From JAWLCA01 sp050485905 (GTDB taxonomy: Bacteria > Pseudomonadota > Alphaproteobacteria > Rhodobacterales > Rhodobacteraceae): 24,329 nucleotides of DNA. This document shows, one piece after another, positions 15,139 through 21,882 of this stretch (positions are counted from its first letter, which is position 1; each line of letters opens with the position of its first letter). The position numbers and the translations under genes are program-made. The stretch covers positions 1 through 24,329 of the forward strand of contig JBJHCH010000047.1 in the NCBI GenBank assembly GCA_050485905.1, given 5' to 3'. Below the pieces are notes generated by a model. That model was not told where the DNA came from. It saw only the letters and a list, made by a program, of their open reading frames with translations, and made no database searches.

Positions 15139-15198
15139 CGGCCCCACCGGCCCGGGGCGCGGTGGGGCCGGGTCAGTCTGCCCCGCCGGGGCGGGGCC
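15139..15198 (-). promoter_or_regulatory. Hairpins between tctC and tctB
   Basis: CGGCCCCACC (15139-15148) pairs with GGTGGGGCCG (15161-15170) around a 12-base loop. Closer to the tctC stop, a second stem, GCCCCGCC/GGCGGGGC on the minus strand, lies near 15180-15198. No T-tract follows. Such hairpins commonly protect the binding-protein mRNA and reduce read-through, so that more TctC than TctBA is made. That role is inferred here. Confidence 0.55.
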
Positions 15199-15203
15199 GT
15201 TGG

Positions 15204-16238
15204 TCAGTCGGCTATCACGCTGCGGGTCTCGCAGTCGATACCGATGGTGCTCGGGTCATTCACCGCGTCGCCACGATCCAGCGCCGCGCAGGCCTTTTCG
15301 ATCACGACGGGCATGACCATTTCGCGCGCACGGTCGCCGGTGGCGGGGGCGAGCATCGCGCCATTGGCAAGCGCATAGTTGCGCAGCGCCTCTGAATTGG
15401 CCACCTGATCATCCCAGATGGCGTTGACGGTGGCGATCACCTCGTCCGGCGCGCCGGCCGGGATCAGGATGCCAAAATAGTCCGGTGCGATCGGATGATC
15501 GGGCAGCCATTCGGTGATCGGCGGGATCGACTCAGTGCCTTCGATCTCCAGCGGCTCGTCGCTGAGGACGGCGAGCGCCCGCAGCCGCCCGCCGCGGATC
15601 ATCTCGGCCTGTTCTGCGGCAAGCTGGGTCGTGACCATCACCTCTCCCGCAGCGGCGGCAACGGCTGCCGGACCGCCGCCGTCATAGGCGACCATGCGAT
15701 ACTCGAAACCGCCGCTTTGGGCGAGCGAGGCAATCGCCGTGCCGCCCGACGAGGTAATCCCCGCAGTTCCTACGGTAATCGCTTCGCCCTGAGTGCGGAA
15801 CGCCTCAAGCAGTTCGCCGAAATCGGCGAAGGGGCTGTCGGCGGGCACACCCACCACCGGCACGTTGGCGACCGACAGGTAGATGTGCCAGTCGTCGATG
15901 CTCGTGCCCTCGACCAGACCGGTCACGGCGTAGGTGGCGTTGTTGGCGATGGCGTTCGCGGTCCAAGTGTAGCCGTCGCGCGCGGCGTTCAGCACCTCCT
16001 GCGTGCCGACTGCGCCCGAAGCGCCGGGCTGGTTCACGACCACGATGGTCTGCCCCAGCGCCTCGGCAACGATCGGGATGGTGACGCGCGTCACCTGGTC
16101 GGTCGACCCGCCCGCGCCCCACGGCACGATGACGTTGATCGGCCGATCCGGCTGCCAGTCCTGCGCCTGAACCGCGCCGCCAACTGCAATGCAGGACACG
16201 GCCGCAGCCAGTCCCATCGACTTTACGTGATGCTTCAT
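15204..16238 (-). CDS. tctC: Tripartite tricarboxylate transporter, periplasmic substrate-binding protein TctC
   Basis: From the ATG at 16238 this is a 344-residue exported protein. A signal peptide runs to about residue 25 (AVQA before QDW). The mature protein begins with WQPDRPINVIVPWGAGGSTDQVTR, the typical TctC/Bug start whose loop contacts the substrate carboxylate. NQPGASGAVG and AGITSSGGTAIASLAQ are further ligand-loop signatures. GGGGGAGGA precedes the start at good spacing, so the upstream open frame to 16331 is not used. It captures the substrate in the periplasm for TctAB. The third, degenerate GTAAC-type site and a minus-strand TTGACA lie in the 116-base gap upstream. Confidence 0.93.
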   Translation of the reverse strand: MKHHVKSMGLAAAVSCIAVGGAVQAQDWQPDRPINVIVPWGAGGSTDQVTRVTIPIVAEALGQTIVVVNQPGASGAVGTQEVLNAARDGYTWTANAIANNATYAVTGLVEGTSIDDWHIYLSVANVPVVGVPADSPFADFGELLEAFRTQGEAITVGTAGITSSGGTAIASLAQSGGFEYRMVAYDGGGPAAVAAAAGEVMVTTQLAAEQAEMIRGGRLRALAVLSDEPLEIEGTESIPPITEWLPDHPIAPDYFGILIPAGAPDEVIATVNAIWDDQVANSEALRNYALANGAMLAPATGDRAREMVMPVVIEKACAALDRGDAVNDPSTIGIDCETRSVIAD

Positions 16239-16325
16239 GTTGATCCTCCCCCTGTGGCCGTCGCCCTGCGGCCGAACGCCGATATCGGGCGATGCGACGC
16301 AAGACTGCTGCCAGAGCACCGGCCC

Positions 16326-16355
16326 TGTCAACCGCTAAGTAACCGGATGGTGCAT
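16326..16355 (-). promoter_or_regulatory. Candidate tctC upstream control region with degenerate operator
   Basis: AGTAAC-CGGATG-GTGCAT (16338-16355) keeps one half of the AGTAAC-N6-GTTACT palindrome seen upstream of the other two arms. On the minus strand TTGACA lies at 16331-16326, but a convincing -10 is not visible at 16-18 bases. The half-site is upstream of this -35 rather than over the start. Treat it as a weak or decayed copy. Confidence 0.35.
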
Positions 16356-17218
16356 TAATTGATCGCGCCGCCGGAAGTTGCGATCTGATCCAGGCAACCG
16401 CGGACGTAGGCGGCTGACCAGATGGCCACCCCATGACCGTCGGGGCGGTAGTCGAAGGGTTCCATCGCCAGGGCGCGGTTATAGCCATGTGCGACCAGCG
16501 CCCTCAGCACCGGCGGGATCGCGTCACGCCCGCCGGGGGCGTCGCCCTGACCCGGCCCGCGCCGGTTTGCCGCGTTCAACTGCACATGCGCCAGTCGCCC
16601 CGCGGGCAGGTGCCGGGCGATAAGATCGGGCAGGCTGTCGACCTCCTCGCGCGCGGCGTGGCAGACATCGAGCATCAGCTTCAGCGCGGGTTCATCCGCC
16701 GCCTCGACCAGTGCCTGCGCATCCGCCATCGTGTTGATCCAGTTGCATTCGTCGCGGCTGATGGCCTCCACGCAGTAGTCGATGCCGAGTTCGCCGGCGC
16801 GGCGGCCGACCGCCGAAAGGTGATCCAGCGCCATGCGGCGCCCCGCGTCGGGATCGGCCGGATCCAGCCGACGCTGGCCGGGCGAGCCGTGGACGACCAC
16901 AGGCGCCCCCAGCCCGGCGGCCAGATCGAGGATGGCGAGCAACGCATCGCGCGTCCGTGCGGCCACGCCGCTATCGACTGACGTGATGCTCAATCCCGAC
17001 GGCGCCACGAGCAGCCAGTGCAGGCTGGTCACGACCAGACCGTGATCCGCGACCACGCGCCGGGCATCCGCGATCTGCGCGTCGGTCATCCGGGTCGGAT
17101 CCTCGGCAAGGGTAAAGGGCGCAATCTCCAGCCCCGCATAGCCCAGTTGAGCGGCAAAAGCGCATTGATCCGGCAGGCTTGCCGGGCGCAGAACCTCGTT
17201 GCAGAGCGACAGGTGCAT
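16355..17218 (-). CDS. Sugar phosphate isomerase/epimerase-like TIM-barrel protein
   Basis: From the ATG at 17218 this is a 287-residue protein of the xylose isomerase-like/AP endonuclease 2 TIM-barrel superfamily. The metal-binding set is visible: E151 (YCVEAISRDE), D184 and H187 (LMLDVCHAA), H211 (LAHVQLNAANRRGPG) and E253 (ALAMEPFDY). Members isomerise or epimerise sugars, and some act on keto-sugars, keto-glycosides or inosose. The start follows GGGAGGGGG, so the four-codon-longer frame from 17230 is not used. It is the first gene of the minus arm, 116 bases before tctC, and divergent from the TauE-type permease. The exact substrate is unknown. Confidence 0.85.
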   Translation of the reverse strand: MHLSLCNEVLRPASLPDQCAFAAQLGYAGLEIAPFTLAEDPTRMTDAQIADARRVVADHGLVVTSLHWLLVAPSGLSITSVDSGVAARTRDALLAILDLAAGLGAPVVVHGSPGQRRLDPADPDAGRRMALDHLSAVGRRAGELGIDYCVEAISRDECNWINTMADAQALVEAADEPALKLMLDVCHAAREEVDSLPDLIARHLPAGRLAHVQLNAANRRGPGQGDAPGGRDAIPPVLRALVAHGYNRALAMEPFDYRPDGHGVAIWSAAYVRGCLDQIATSGGAIN

Positions 17219-17234
17219 TCCCCCTCCCATTTCG

Positions 17235-17250
17235 GTAACCGGACAGTTAC
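17235..17250. promoter_or_regulatory. Palindromic operator candidate between divergent arms
   Basis: GTAAC-CGGACA-GTTAC has perfect 5-bp arms and lies in the 74-bp gap between the isomerase-like and TauE-type genes. On the minus strand a TTGACA (17279-17274), a 17-base spacer and AGCCTT (17256-17251) lead directly into it. This is the same geometry as at 18053-18099. Confidence 0.65.
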
Positions 17251-17292
17251 AAGGCTGGCAGGGAAGCGGAGGTTGTCAAGTATGTTGAGCCC

Positions 17293-18033
17293 ATGGACCT
17301 GACCCAATACGCGGTGATCGCCCTGGCGCTGGCGGGGGGTGCGCTTGCCAAGGGGGCGACCGGCATGGGGCTGCCGCTGATTGCGCTGCCGGTTCTGACG
17401 ACGGCTCTGGGCCTTCAGCACGCGATCGTGGTGATGACGATTCCGATTCTGGTGACGAATACCTGGCAGGTCTGGACCTTTCGGGCCGAGTTCGCCGATC
17501 CTGCGCTGCACTTCCTTCGACCGATGCTGGTGGCCGGTGCCGTTGGGGTGGCGGTCGGGACATGGATGCTGACGGCCTTGCCCGAGCGTTGGCTGGCGAT
17601 GGCGCTGGGTCTGATTCTGCTGGCCTATCTGGCGCTGCGACTTGCGCGGCCGGATCTGAAGATCGGCATGGAAGCCGGCCGGCGCGCGGCGGGGCCGTTG
17701 GGTCTTGGCGCCGGGCTCCTGCAGGGCGCGACAGGCATTTCGGCGCCGCTTGGCGTCACCTTCATCCACGCGATGCGGCTGCATCGCCCGGCCCATGTTG
17801 GTGCCGTCTCGGCCATGTTCCTTGCCCTTGCCGTGATGCAGCTTCCGGCGCTGGCCGTGGCTGGCCTGATAACGGCCGAACGTCTGGCGCAGGGCCTGTT
17901 CGCGCTTCTGCCCATCCTGATCTTCATGCCGGTTGGCCAATGGCTTGCGCGCCGGCTGAGCGTCGCGGCCTTTGACCGCATGATCCTGATCTTTCTGGGC
18001 CTGATCGGTCTGAAGCTTCTGTTCGATCTTTGA
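17293..18033 (+). CDS. TauE/SafE (TSUP) family membrane permease
   Basis: This 246-residue protein has about eight hydrophobic segments and the two internally similar halves of the sulfite exporter TauE/SafE family. Each half carries a glycine-rich GATG element: GALAKGATGMGLPLIALPVL near the N-terminus and GAGLLQGATGISAPLGVTF in the middle. The family exports sulfite or moves other small anions such as sulfonates and organic acids, so the name does not prove a sulfur role. The ATG at 17293 lacks a strong ribosome-binding site. The gene stands between the two arms, 42 bases after the 17235 palindrome, and is followed by a separate promoter for the catabolic operon. Confidence 0.85.
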   Translation: MDLTQYAVIALALAGGALAKGATGMGLPLIALPVLTTALGLQHAIVVMTIPILVTNTWQVWTFRAEFADPALHFLRPMLVAGAVGVAVGTWMLTALPERWLAMALGLILLAYLALRLARPDLKIGMEAGRRAAGPLGLGAGLLQGATGISAPLGVTFIHAMRLHRPAHVGAVSAMFLALAVMQLPALAVAGLITAERLAQGLFALLPILIFMPVGQWLARRLSVAAFDRMILIFLGLIGLKLLFDL

Positions 18034-18052
18034 CCTGTCCGCGACTTCGCGC

Positions 18053-18081
18053 TTGACGCAACCGAAACCCCGCCCTATTCA
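18053..18081 (+). promoter_or_regulatory. Candidate promoter of the oxidoreductase-DUF993 operon
   Basis: TTGACG (18053-18058) and TATTCA (18076-18081) are separated by exactly 17 bases. The -35 is close to consensus and the -10 moderate. The next base begins the operator palindrome, so bound protein would cover the transcription start. Confidence 0.5.
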
Positions 18082-18099
18082 AGTAACCATACAGTTACT
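18082..18099. promoter_or_regulatory. Palindromic operator candidate before the catabolic operon
   Basis: AGTAAC-CATACA-GTTACT has perfect 6-bp arms with a six-base spacer and ends 27 bases before the ATG at 18127. It is the best of three related sites. Its size and position fit a repressor of the TetR type, such as the one encoded at 12390-13034, although a GntR-type regulator elsewhere is possible. Confidence 0.7.
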
Positions 18100-18126
18100 A
18101 AGCTGACCGACAAAGAAGGGGGAGTC

Positions 18127-19278
18127 ATGGCGGACCGGCGTATCGGCATCATCATGCACGGCATCACCGGGCGCATGGGCTACAATCAGCATCTCGTTCG
18201 CTCGATCCTGGCGATTCGCGATCAGGGGGGGCTGGCATTGGCCAGCGGCGACCGGCTTGTCGTGGACCCGATCCTGGTGGGCCGCAACCTTGACAAGGTG
18301 CGCGCCATTGCGGAACGGCATGGCGTTGCCCGCTATACCGATGATCTGGACGCGGCGCTGGCGAACCCGGACGATACGATCTTCTTTGATGCGGGCGCGA
18401 CGCGCATCCGCGCCGGGCTGCTGGAACGCGCGCTGGCCGCGGGCAAGCATGTCTATTGCGAGAAGCCGACATCCGATGATCTTTCGGTGGCGGTGGACAT
18501 CGCCAGAACCGCGCGCGCGTCGGGCTTGAAGCACGGGGTGGTGCAGGACAAGCTGTTCCTGCCGGGCCTGATGAAGCTGAAGATGCTGCGGGACAGCGGA
18601 TTTTTCGGAGAGATCCTCTCGGTGCGGGGAGAGTTCGGATACTGGGTTTTCGAGGGCGACTGGCAGCCCGCGCAGCGGCCGTCGTGGAACTATCGCAAGG
18701 CAGACGGTGGCGGCATCATCATCGATATGCTGTGCCACTGGCGCTATGTCCTGGATCACACCTTTGCCCCGGTGCGCGCGGTATCCTGCCTGGGCAAGAC
18801 CCATATCCCGCAACGCTCGGACGAGGCGGGGTCGGCTTATGAGGCCGATGCCGATGACGCGGCCTATGCAACCTTTGAGCTGGAGGGCGGGATCGTCGCC
18901 CAGATCAATTCCAGCTGGACAGTGCGGGTGCGGCGCGACGATCTGGTGACATTCCAGGTCGATGGCACCCATGGTTCGGCGGTCGCGGGCCTGCACAAAT
19001 GCTGGACCCAGCATCGGGTGAACACGCCGAAGCCGGTCTGGAACCCGGATCAGCCACAGACGATGAACTTCTTCGACGATTGGGAAGAGGTGCCCGACAA
19101 CTGGCCTGCCGACAACGGCTTCAAGGTGCAGTGGGAAATGTTCCTGCGCCATGTGGCCGAGGATGCGCCGTGGGAGTTCGGGCTGGAAGCCGGCGCACGC
19201 GGCGTGCAACTGGCTGAACTTGGCTTGCAAAGCTGGGCCGAACGGCGCTGGCTGGACGTTCCCGCGCTGGAGTTCTGA
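18127..19278 (+). CDS. Gfo/Idh/MocA-family NAD(P)-dependent oxidoreductase
   Basis: This 383-residue protein has an N-terminal Rossmann domain and a C-terminal Gfo/Idh/MocA domain, a family that mostly oxidises sugar or cyclitol hydroxyl groups. The family motif EKP is at 112-114 (VYCEKPTSDDLS). The catalytic-site stretch GGGIIIDMLCHW gives D200 and H204. The nucleotide-binding loop is unusual: RIGIIMHGITGRMGYN at 5-20 looks like the GxxGRMG loop of dihydrodipicolinate reductase rather than the usual GxGxxG. AAGAAGGGGG precedes the ATG. It is the first gene of a four-gene operon, with the DUF993 start one base after its stop. The substrate is unknown and is probably a hydroxylated acid or sugar. 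Confidence 0.9.
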   Translation: MADRRIGIIMHGITGRMGYNQHLVRSILAIRDQGGLALASGDRLVVDPILVGRNLDKVRAIAERHGVARYTDDLDAALANPDDTIFFDAGATRIRAGLLERALAAGKHVYCEKPTSDDLSVAVDIARTARASGLKHGVVQDKLFLPGLMKLKMLRDSGFFGEILSVRGEFGYWVFEGDWQPAQRPSWNYRKADGGGIIIDMLCHWRYVLDHTFAPVRAVSCLGKTHIPQRSDEAGSAYEADADDAAYATFELEGGIVAQINSSWTVRVRRDDLVTFQVDGTHGSAVAGLHKCWTQHRVNTPKPVWNPDQPQTMNFFDDWEEVPDNWPADNGFKVQWEMFLRHVAEDAPWEFGLEAGARGVQLAELGLQSWAERRWLDVPALEF

Positions 19279-19279
19279 G

Positions 19280-20452
19280 ATGGCTGCATTGTCGCTGAAA
19301 CTGCCGTTTCCGACCGGCGAGATGCTGACCTATCAGTTGGAGGGTACGCCGCTGCCCGCCGCCCGGCGAAAGGCGGCGGACTTTCCGCGCATCGCCTATG
19401 CCGCGGCCCATGTGGTGGCCGACCCATTGGCCGAGGTCGATCCGTGGGTGAGCCCGGCAATAGACTGGGACCGCACGCTTGCCTTCCGCCATCACCTCTG
19501 GGACCTGGGCTTTGGCGTGGCCGAGGCTATGGATACCGCGCAGCGCGGCATGGGCCTGGGCTGGGACGAGGCGCGTGACCTGATCTGCCGGTCGCTGCGC
19601 GAGGCGGCGGGGCGCGATGATGCGCTGATCGCCTGCGGTGCGGGCACCGACCATCTGGCACCTGGACCGGATGTCACGATCGACGACATCCTGCGTGCCT
19701 ATGAAAGCCAGATCGAGACTGTCGAGAACGAGGGTGGGCAGGTCATCCTGATGGCGAGCCGGGCACTGGCCGCGGCGGCAAAGGGACCTGACGACTATAT
19801 CCGCGTCTACGACCGCATCCTTTCGTCGGTCCGGCAGCCCGTCATCATCCATTGGCTGGGTGAGATGTTCGATCCGGCATTGGAAGGTTACTGGGGGCAC
19901 GGCGACCACCTGGCGGCAATGGAGGTGGCGCTGGATGTGATCGCGGCCCATGCCGACCGGGTGGACGGCATCAAGATCTCGCTTCTGTCCAAGGAGAAGG
20001 AAATCGCCATGCGCCGCCGTCTGCCTGCGGGCGTGCGGATGTATACGGGTGACGACTTCAACTATGCCGAACTGATCGCGGGCGACAATCAGGGGCAGTC
20101 GGACGCGCTGCTGGGCATCTTCGACGCCATCGCCCCCGCCGCCTCCTCGGCGCTGGCCGATCTCGGCGCAGGTCAGGTGGCTGCGTTCCACGACACGCTG
20201 GCGCCCACGGTGCCCCTGTCGCGCCACATCTTCCGCGCGCCGACACGGTTCTACAAGACGGGAATCGTGTTCCTCGCCTGGCTGAACGGCCATCAGGAGC
20301 ATTTCCAGATGATTGGCGGGCAGCAATCCGCACGATCCACCCTGCATTTCGCCGAGCTTTTCAGGCTTGCCGACAAGGCGCGCTGCCTCGCCGATCCTGA
20401 CCTTGCTGTGCGGCGGATGAGTGCCTTTCTGGCCGTGAACGGCGCGGACTAG
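19280..20452 (+). CDS. DUF993 family protein (dihydrodipicolinate synthase-like)
   Basis: From the ATG at 19280 this is a 390-residue protein matching DUF993, whose reaction I do not know to be established. The second half resembles class I aldolases of the DapA type. RQPVIIHWLGEMF (185-197) fits the strand carrying the DapA tyrosine region. VDGIKISLL (228-236) contains K232 at the place of the Schiff-base lysine. MYTGDDFNYAELIAGD (254-269) aligns with the DapA SGDD segment. A role as a retro-aldolase or dehydratase on a keto-acid is therefore inferred. The start is one base after the oxidoreductase stop, and the enolase-like gene begins five bases after its own stop, so coupling is very tight. 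The longer frame from 19151 overlaps the previous gene and is rejected. Confidence 0.85.
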   Translation: MAALSLKLPFPTGEMLTYQLEGTPLPAARRKAADFPRIAYAAAHVVADPLAEVDPWVSPAIDWDRTLAFRHHLWDLGFGVAEAMDTAQRGMGLGWDEARDLICRSLREAAGRDDALIACGAGTDHLAPGPDVTIDDILRAYESQIETVENEGGQVILMASRALAAAAKGPDDYIRVYDRILSSVRQPVIIHWLGEMFDPALEGYWGHGDHLAAMEVALDVIAAHADRVDGIKISLLSKEKEIAMRRRLPAGVRMYTGDDFNYAELIAGDNQGQSDALLGIFDAIAPAASSALADLGAGQVAAFHDTLAPTVPLSRHIFRAPTRFYKTGIVFLAWLNGHQEHFQMIGGQQSARSTLHFAELFRLADKARCLADPDLAVRRMSAFLAVNGAD

Positions 20453-20457
20453 GGTCG

Positions 20458-21882
20458 GTGGTGCCGCCCCAAATCCGCCTGCTGGGGGTCGCCGCCTTCG
20501 AGCGTGCCGTGAGGTTCCGCTTTCCGTTCCGCTTTGGCTCGGCGCGGGTGGAGGCTGCGAGTCAGGCCTTTGTTCGCGTGCGGATCGCAGATGGCGCGGG
20601 GGCTGAGACAGAGGGCTGGGCGGCCGAAATGATGATGCCGCGCTGGTTCGACAAGAATCCGACTCTGACGCCCGACCAGAACACCGACCAGTTGCGCCGT
20701 TCGGTTCACCTGGCCCTGGACCATGCGCCGCGGGATGAGGCGCTGACGGCGTTCGACCTGCACGCGGGGATGGAGGCGGCGCATCATGAACGCTGCGCGG
20801 CGGTCGGCCTGAACGGGCTGATCGCCTCGGTCGGCCTTGCGCTGCTGGACCGTGCCGTGATCGACGCGGTGGGGCGGCTGCTGCAATTGGCCGGGCCGGA
20901 ACTGGTGCGGGCGAATCTGCTGGGCATTGATCATCGGACGATGCCGGACCTTGAAGAATTTGATATTGCGGGATTTCTTTCCACGCGCAAAGTCCCCGAC
21001 AGCATCGCGCTGCGTCATACGGTGGGGCTTGGTGATGCTCTGACTGCCACGGATCTGATCGACCGGCTGAACGACGGTTTGCCGGAAACGCTGGAGGAAG
21101 TGATCGCCGCGCACCGTCCGCGCTGGTTCAAGCTGAAGATCGCCGGCGACCCCGAGGCGGATGTGGCGCGGCTGACCCGGATCGCTGCCGTGCTGGATCG
21201 CGCGGCGCCCGGCTATCGGGCGACGCTGGACGGGAACGAGCAGTATCGGGACGCTGCGCAGGTGGGCGAGTTGCTGGACCGGATCGACGGTGAGCCGCGA
21301 TTGGCCGTGCTGCGCGATGCGCTGGCGTTTCTGGAGCAACCCATCGCGCGCGATGTCGCGTTGGCGCAGCCGGTTCATGATCTGGCGGGGCGCCTGCCGG
21401 TGGTGATCGACGAATCCGACAGCGCGCCAGAAGCATTCCTGACGGCGCGGCAGGCGGGGTATACCGGCATTTCCTCCAAATCCTGCAAGGGGTTCTACCG
21501 CGGACTTCTGAACGCCGCCCGCGTCGCCCATTGGCGGGAGCAGGGCGGTGAATTCTTCATGTCGGCCGAGGATCTGACGACCCAGGCGGGGCTGGGCGTG
21601 CAGCAGGATCTTATCCTTGCTGCACTGGTCGGCGCGACGCATGTGGAACGCAACGGGCACCACTTCGCGGACGGTATGGCCGGCGCGCCCAAGGATGAAG
21701 CACAGGCATTTTTGCTCGCACATTCAGATCTTTACGAGGCGGCGGATAGTGGCGTGCGGCTGCGGATCCGCGACGGCCGGATTGCACTGGGCTCCATCGC
21801 CGGGGCGGCGGGGCTGGGGTCGCGCGCGGTGCCGGATGCCGGTGCGCTGACGCCGCTATCCCGCCCCGAGGAGTTGCCATGA
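20458..21882 (+). CDS. Enolase-superfamily (mandelate racemase/muconate lactonizing-like) protein
   Basis: This 474-residue protein has the enolase-superfamily barrel, which abstracts a proton next to a carboxylate. Visible catalytic features are FKLKIAGD (K225, K227), metal ligands in TLDGNEQY (D258, N260), LEQPI (E293) and VIDESDS (D318/E319), and a second-side lysine in SSKSCKGFY (K341 or K344). With lysines on both faces it resembles the muconate lactonizing subgroup. It is about 80-100 residues longer than usual, mainly before the barrel (residues 60-220). The start is GTG at 20458 or the adjacent GTG at 20461, which has better spacing from AGGG. Its stop overlaps the next gene (ATGA). 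Substrate unknown. Confidence 0.85.
   Translation: MVPPQIRLLGVAAFERAVRFRFPFRFGSARVEAASQAFVRVRIADGAGAETEGWAAEMMMPRWFDKNPTLTPDQNTDQLRRSVHLALDHAPRDEALTAFDLHAGMEAAHHERCAAVGLNGLIASVGLALLDRAVIDAVGRLLQLAGPELVRANLLGIDHRTMPDLEEFDIAGFLSTRKVPDSIALRHTVGLGDALTATDLIDRLNDGLPETLEEVIAAHRPRWFKLKIAGDPEADVARLTRIAAVLDRAAPGYRATLDGNEQYRDAAQVGELLDRIDGEPRLAVLRDALAFLEQPIARDVALAQPVHDLAGRLPVVIDESDSAPEAFLTARQAGYTGISSKSCKGFYRGLLNAARVAHWREQGGEFFMSAEDLTTQAGLGVQQDLILAALVGATHVERNGHHFADGMAGAPKDEAQAFLLAHSDLYEAADSGVRLRIRDGRIALGSIAGAAGLGSRAVPDAGALTPLSRPEELP

Noticed and set aside
18079..21723. Long minus-strand open frames opposite the catabolic operon (383, 408 and 424 residues)
   Set aside because: All are mirror images of the oxidoreductase, DUF993 and enolase-like genes. 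Third-position GC bias keeps stop codons out of these frames.
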